A stretch of DNA of 64,000 nucleotides from Flavobacterium sp. UBA7663 (GTDB lineage Bacteria > Bacteroidota > Bacteroidia > Flavobacteriales > Flavobacteriaceae). Location of the stretch: NCBI RefSeq assembly GCF_002483315.1, contig NZ_DLHR01000016.1, positions 62,001-126,000 of the forward strand, in the 5' to 3' direction. This document shows positions 61,555-64,000 of the stretch, piece by piece. Both the position numbers and the translations under genes were made by a program. The notes beneath the pieces are model-generated. The model was not told where the DNA came from. It made no database searches and worked only from the letters and a program-made list of their open reading frames with translations. Positions within the stretch are counted from its first letter, which is position 1, and every line of letters starts with the position of its first letter.

Positions 61555-63456
61555 ATGAATAAATTTGAACAATTAGGATTGAATGAGTCGCTACTGCTGG
61601 CGATTAAAGATCTAGGATTTGAGAATCCGTCAGAAGTACAAGAAAAAGCGATTCCAGTACTATTGGAACAAAACACAGATTTAGTTGCCCTAGCGCAAAC
61701 AGGTACAGGGAAAACCGCAGCTTTTGGTTTCCCGCTAATTCAAAAAATTGATGCTGAGAATAGAAATACACAAGCATTAATTTTATCGCCAACACGTGAG
61801 TTATGCTTACAAATCACCAACGAGATTAAATTATACTCAAAGTACATAAAGGGGTTACATACAGTGGCTGTTTATGGTGGTGCAAGCATTACAGAACAAG
61901 CTAGAGAAGTTAAACGTGGTGCACAAATTATTGTGGCTACACCAGGTAGAATGCAAGACATGATTAACAGAGGTCTTGTAAACATTAAAAACATCGATTT
62001 TTGTATCTTAGATGAGGCAGATGAGATGTTAAACATGGGATTCTACGAAGACATTTGTTCCATTTTATCGGACACACCAGACGAGAAAAACACATGGTTA
62101 TTCTCTGCAACTATGCCTGCTGAAGTAGCACGTATTGCAAAACAATTCATGTCATCTCCAGTAGAAATTACTGTGGGAAGCAAAAACTCAGGTTCGGCTA
62201 CAGTATCTCACGAATATTACTGTGTGAATGCTCGTGACCGTTACGAAGCTTTAAAACGTTTAGCAGATGCTAACCCAGATATTTTCTCGGTTGTATTTTG
62301 TAGAACTAAAAGAGACACACAAGCGGTTGCTGAAAAACTTATCGAAGATGGTTACAACGCAGCTGCATTACACGGAGATTTATCGCAAGCACAACGTGAT
62401 GGCGTAATGAAATCGTTTAGAGGTCGTCAAATTCAAATGCTTGTAGCAACAGACGTTGCGGCTCGTGGAATTGACGTTGATAATATTACTCACGTAGTAA
62501 ATTACCAATTACCAGACGAAATTGAAACTTACAATCACCGTTCAGGAAGAACTGGTAGAGCTGGAAAATTAGGAACTTCTATCGTAATTATTACGAAAAG
62601 TGAAATCAGAAAAATACACTCAATTGAGCGTATTATCCAACAAAAATTCGAAGAAAAAACAATTCCATCTGGAATTGAAATCTGTGAAATTCAGTTGTTA
62701 CACTTAGCAAACAAAATTAAAGATACAGAAGTTGATCACGAAATTGACAATTACTTACCTGCTATTAATGAAGTTTTAGATGGTTTATCTAAAGAAGAGT
62801 TAATTAAGAAAATGGTATCTGTTGAATTTAATAGATTCATCAACTATTACAAATCGAAACGTGATTTATCAGGTGAAAGAGGAAATGATAGAGAAAGAAG
62901 TTCTGAACCAAGAGAAATTAGAGCAGGTGATCCAGTTCGTTATTTCATCAACATTGGAGCAAGAGATGATTTCGATTGGATGCAATTGAAAGACTTTATC
63001 AAAGAAACTTTAGATTTAGGTAGAGATGACGTATTTAAAGTAGACGTTAAAGAAGGTTTCTCTTTCTTTAATACAGATGGCGAACATACTGACAAAGTAA
63101 TGTCTGTTCTTAACGGATATGATATGAACGGCAGAAGAATCAACGTTGAAATTTCTAAAAATGATGGTGGCGGAAGACGTGACCATAATGGAAGAAGTTC
63201 TGGTGGAGGTTTTGGTGGTGGAAGACGCGAAGGTGGCTTTAACCGCGAAAGAAGTGGTTCTGCTCCAAGAAGAGAAGGTAGTAGAGATGGTGGTTTCCGT
63301 AGCGACAGAGGTTCTGCTCCAAAAAGGGAAGGCGGCTTTAGAGGCGAAAGAAGTAGTTCTGCTCCTAAAAGAGAAGGCGGATTTTCAGACAGAGCACCAA
63401 GACGTGCTGAAAGCACTGGAGATTCTTCAAGACCAAGAAGACCAAGAAGAAGCTAA
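61555..63456 (+). CDS. DEAD-box RNA helicase (DeaD/CsdA-like) with RGG-like tail
   Basis: The 633-residue helicase has the Q motif (DLGFENPSEVQEKAIP), Walker A AQTGTGKT, DEAD, SAT, ATDVAARGIDV and HRSGRTGRAGK. A DbpA-type RNA-binding domain (about 460-530, RYFINIGARDDFDWMQLKDFIKETLDL) follows. The C-terminal 100 residues are low-complexity, rich in Gly, Arg and Ser, with three SAP(R/K)REG units (GGGFGGGRREGGF, SAPKREGGFR), an RGG-like RNA-binding tail. It likely acts in ribosome assembly or mRNA turnover at low temperature. Confidence 0.94.
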   Translation: MNKFEQLGLNESLLLAIKDLGFENPSEVQEKAIPVLLEQNTDLVALAQTGTGKTAAFGFPLIQKIDAENRNTQALILSPTRELCLQITNEIKLYSKYIKGLHTVAVYGGASITEQAREVKRGAQIIVATPGRMQDMINRGLVNIKNIDFCILDEADEMLNMGFYEDICSILSDTPDEKNTWLFSATMPAEVARIAKQFMSSPVEITVGSKNSGSATVSHEYYCVNARDRYEALKRLADANPDIFSVVFCRTKRDTQAVAEKLIEDGYNAAALHGDLSQAQRDGVMKSFRGRQIQMLVATDVAARGIDVDNITHVVNYQLPDEIETYNHRSGRTGRAGKLGTSIVIITKSEIRKIHSIERIIQQKFEEKTIPSGIEICEIQLLHLANKIKDTEVDHEIDNYLPAINEVLDGLSKEELIKKMVSVEFNRFINYYKSKRDLSGERGNDRERSSEPREIRAGDPVRYFINIGARDDFDWMQLKDFIKETLDLGRDDVFKVDVKEGFSFFNTDGEHTDKVMSVLNGYDMNGRRINVEISKNDGGGRRDHNGRSSGGGFGGGRREGGFNRERSGSAPRREGSRDGGFRSDRGSAPKREGGFRGERSSSAPKREGGFSDRAPRRAESTGDSSRPRRPRRS

Positions 63457-63517
63457 CATTTTTCGTTAATTTTCTTATAAATTTATAGAAAACTACAAAA
63501 TATCATCTTTAGATTCG

Positions 63518-63525
63518 TATTTTTG
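63518..63525 (+). promoter_or_regulatory. -7 promoter element of the gene at 63542
   Basis: TATTTTTG is a full match, 16 bases before the ATG. Confidence 0.5.
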
Positions 63526-63541
63526 AATCAATAAATAAAGA

Positions 63542-64000
63542 ATGAGATATTTTGTAGTTTTTCTTTTTGCCCTAATTTCTAATTTTTGTTTTTCACAAAG
63601 CGATTCGCTTGTGACTAACTTAAAAGGTACTGTTATTCATAACGAAACAAAGCTCCCTATGGGTAATGTACACGTTATAAATGCTTCACGAGTAAAAGGA
63701 ACTGTAACCAGTCCGAGTGGTACATTTGAAATTGGAGCCAAAGTAAATGACACTATATTATTTACGTATATAGGTTACGAAACCGTAAAAGTAAAAGTAA
63801 CTAACGACTGGATAAGGCAAAATCCAACTAAAATTTATTTGACTGAAAAAGCGTATGTTTTAGACGAAGTAGTTGTTGCCAAATACAACTTAACTGGATT
63901 TGTTGAAGTAGATACACGATTAATTCCGGTTGCAGATGATTCTTATCGCTATAGCATTTCAGGGCTAAAAGCAGGTTATGAAAGCGGTGAATATAAACCA
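63542..64000 (+). CDS. carboxypeptidase-regulatory-like outer-membrane protein (partial, 5' end)
   Basis: The first 153 codons are inside the window, and the frame is open at 64000. A signal peptide (about 1-19, FCFSQ) precedes a CarboxypepD_reg-like beta-sandwich (about 25-115): LKGTVIHNETKLPMGNVHVINASRVKGTVTSPSGTFEI, VNDTILFTYIGYETVKVKV, then KAYVLDEVVV. This pattern opens many Bacteroidota outer-membrane proteins, including SusC-type receptors, but also stand-alone surface proteins; the missing 3' part would decide. No terminator or operon partner is visible after the helicase gene. Confidence 0.8.
   Translation, partial: MRYFVVFLFALISNFCFSQSDSLVTNLKGTVIHNETKLPMGNVHVINASRVKGTVTSPSGTFEIGAKVNDTILFTYIGYETVKVKVTNDWIRQNPTKIYLTEKAYVLDEVVVAKYNLTGFVEVDTRLIPVADDSYRYSISGLKAGYESGEYKP

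Noticed and set aside
1..64000. tRNA, rRNA, CRISPR, prophage or complete insertion sequence
   Set aside because: No tRNA-like cloverleaf with a TTCGA arm, rRNA motif, repeat-spacer array or transposase gene was found; the palindrome at 45767 is not a tRNA.

Overview
The window is AT-rich chromosomal DNA from a member of the Bacteroidota, most likely Flavobacteriaceae and close to Flavobacterium. The signs are: no Shine-Dalgarno sequences; many upstream copies of the Bacteroidota -7 element TAnnTTTG; C-terminal type IX secretion (T9SS) sorting domains; serine palmitoyltransferase; and families I associate with this group (CCC-motif, DUF4834 and DUF4199 proteins, alpha/beta-fused E1 dehydrogenase). 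The gene content is mostly core metabolism and envelope. There is no prophage, CRISPR array, rRNA, tRNA or intact insertion sequence.

Layout. 1-785 is the 3' end of a 2-oxoacid dehydrogenase E1 gene. 790-7741 is a complete trp operon (EGDCFBA) behind an attenuator whose leader peptide has three consecutive Trp codons. 7825-11911 holds an NfeD-like/flotillin pair, a CIA30-family gene bracketed by a duplicated flotillin 3' end, and an M28 peptidase lipoprotein. 11981-14654 has glyA and fahA transcribed divergently. 14711-19679 has a repeat-like element, a lipoprotein, a beta-propeller protein and a T9SS-exported amidase with six FN3 repeats. 19902-30717 has clpB behind repeated GTCATTTTGAC sites, another M28 peptidase, an MFS transporter, small membrane proteins, GNAT, an ABC cassette and an aldose epimerase. 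30712-38141 has a VWA-like membrane protein, fabG, a di-haem peroxidase, and the rluD-like/PASTA and ddl/coaD pairs. 38249-50128 mixes a T9SS cargo protein, a methyltransferase, a DEAD-box helicase, an M14 peptidase, Nudix/pyrE, a cysteine desulfurase and several small proteins. 50191-56465 is an envelope-polysaccharide stretch (flippase, glycosyltransferase, YfhO) containing a small gene overlapping a nucleotidyltransferase gene. 56573-64000 has an outer-membrane protein and a GNAT-like gene convergent with serine palmitoyltransferase, then a possible small RNA, rdgB, a TRIC-like channel, a cold-shock-type DEAD helicase and the start of a carboxypeptidase-regulatory-like outer-membrane protein.

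The strongest unexplained signals lie between genes. (1) The trp leader. (2) A 162-bp palindrome at 45767-45928 that folds as a four-way cloverleaf with no unpaired junction bases; its GTCATTTCGA end is shared with a 75-bp hairpin at 39792-39866. (3) Two copies of a terminal-inverted-repeat element beginning ACCACATAGAAACATAG. (4) Three genes with TAnnTTTG exactly four bases before ATG, suggesting leaderless mRNAs. (5) A promoter plus structured RNA upstream of rdgB. (6) A small helical protein gene overlapping an MNT-type nucleotidyltransferase gene, in a segment flanked by inverted 33-bp repeats.
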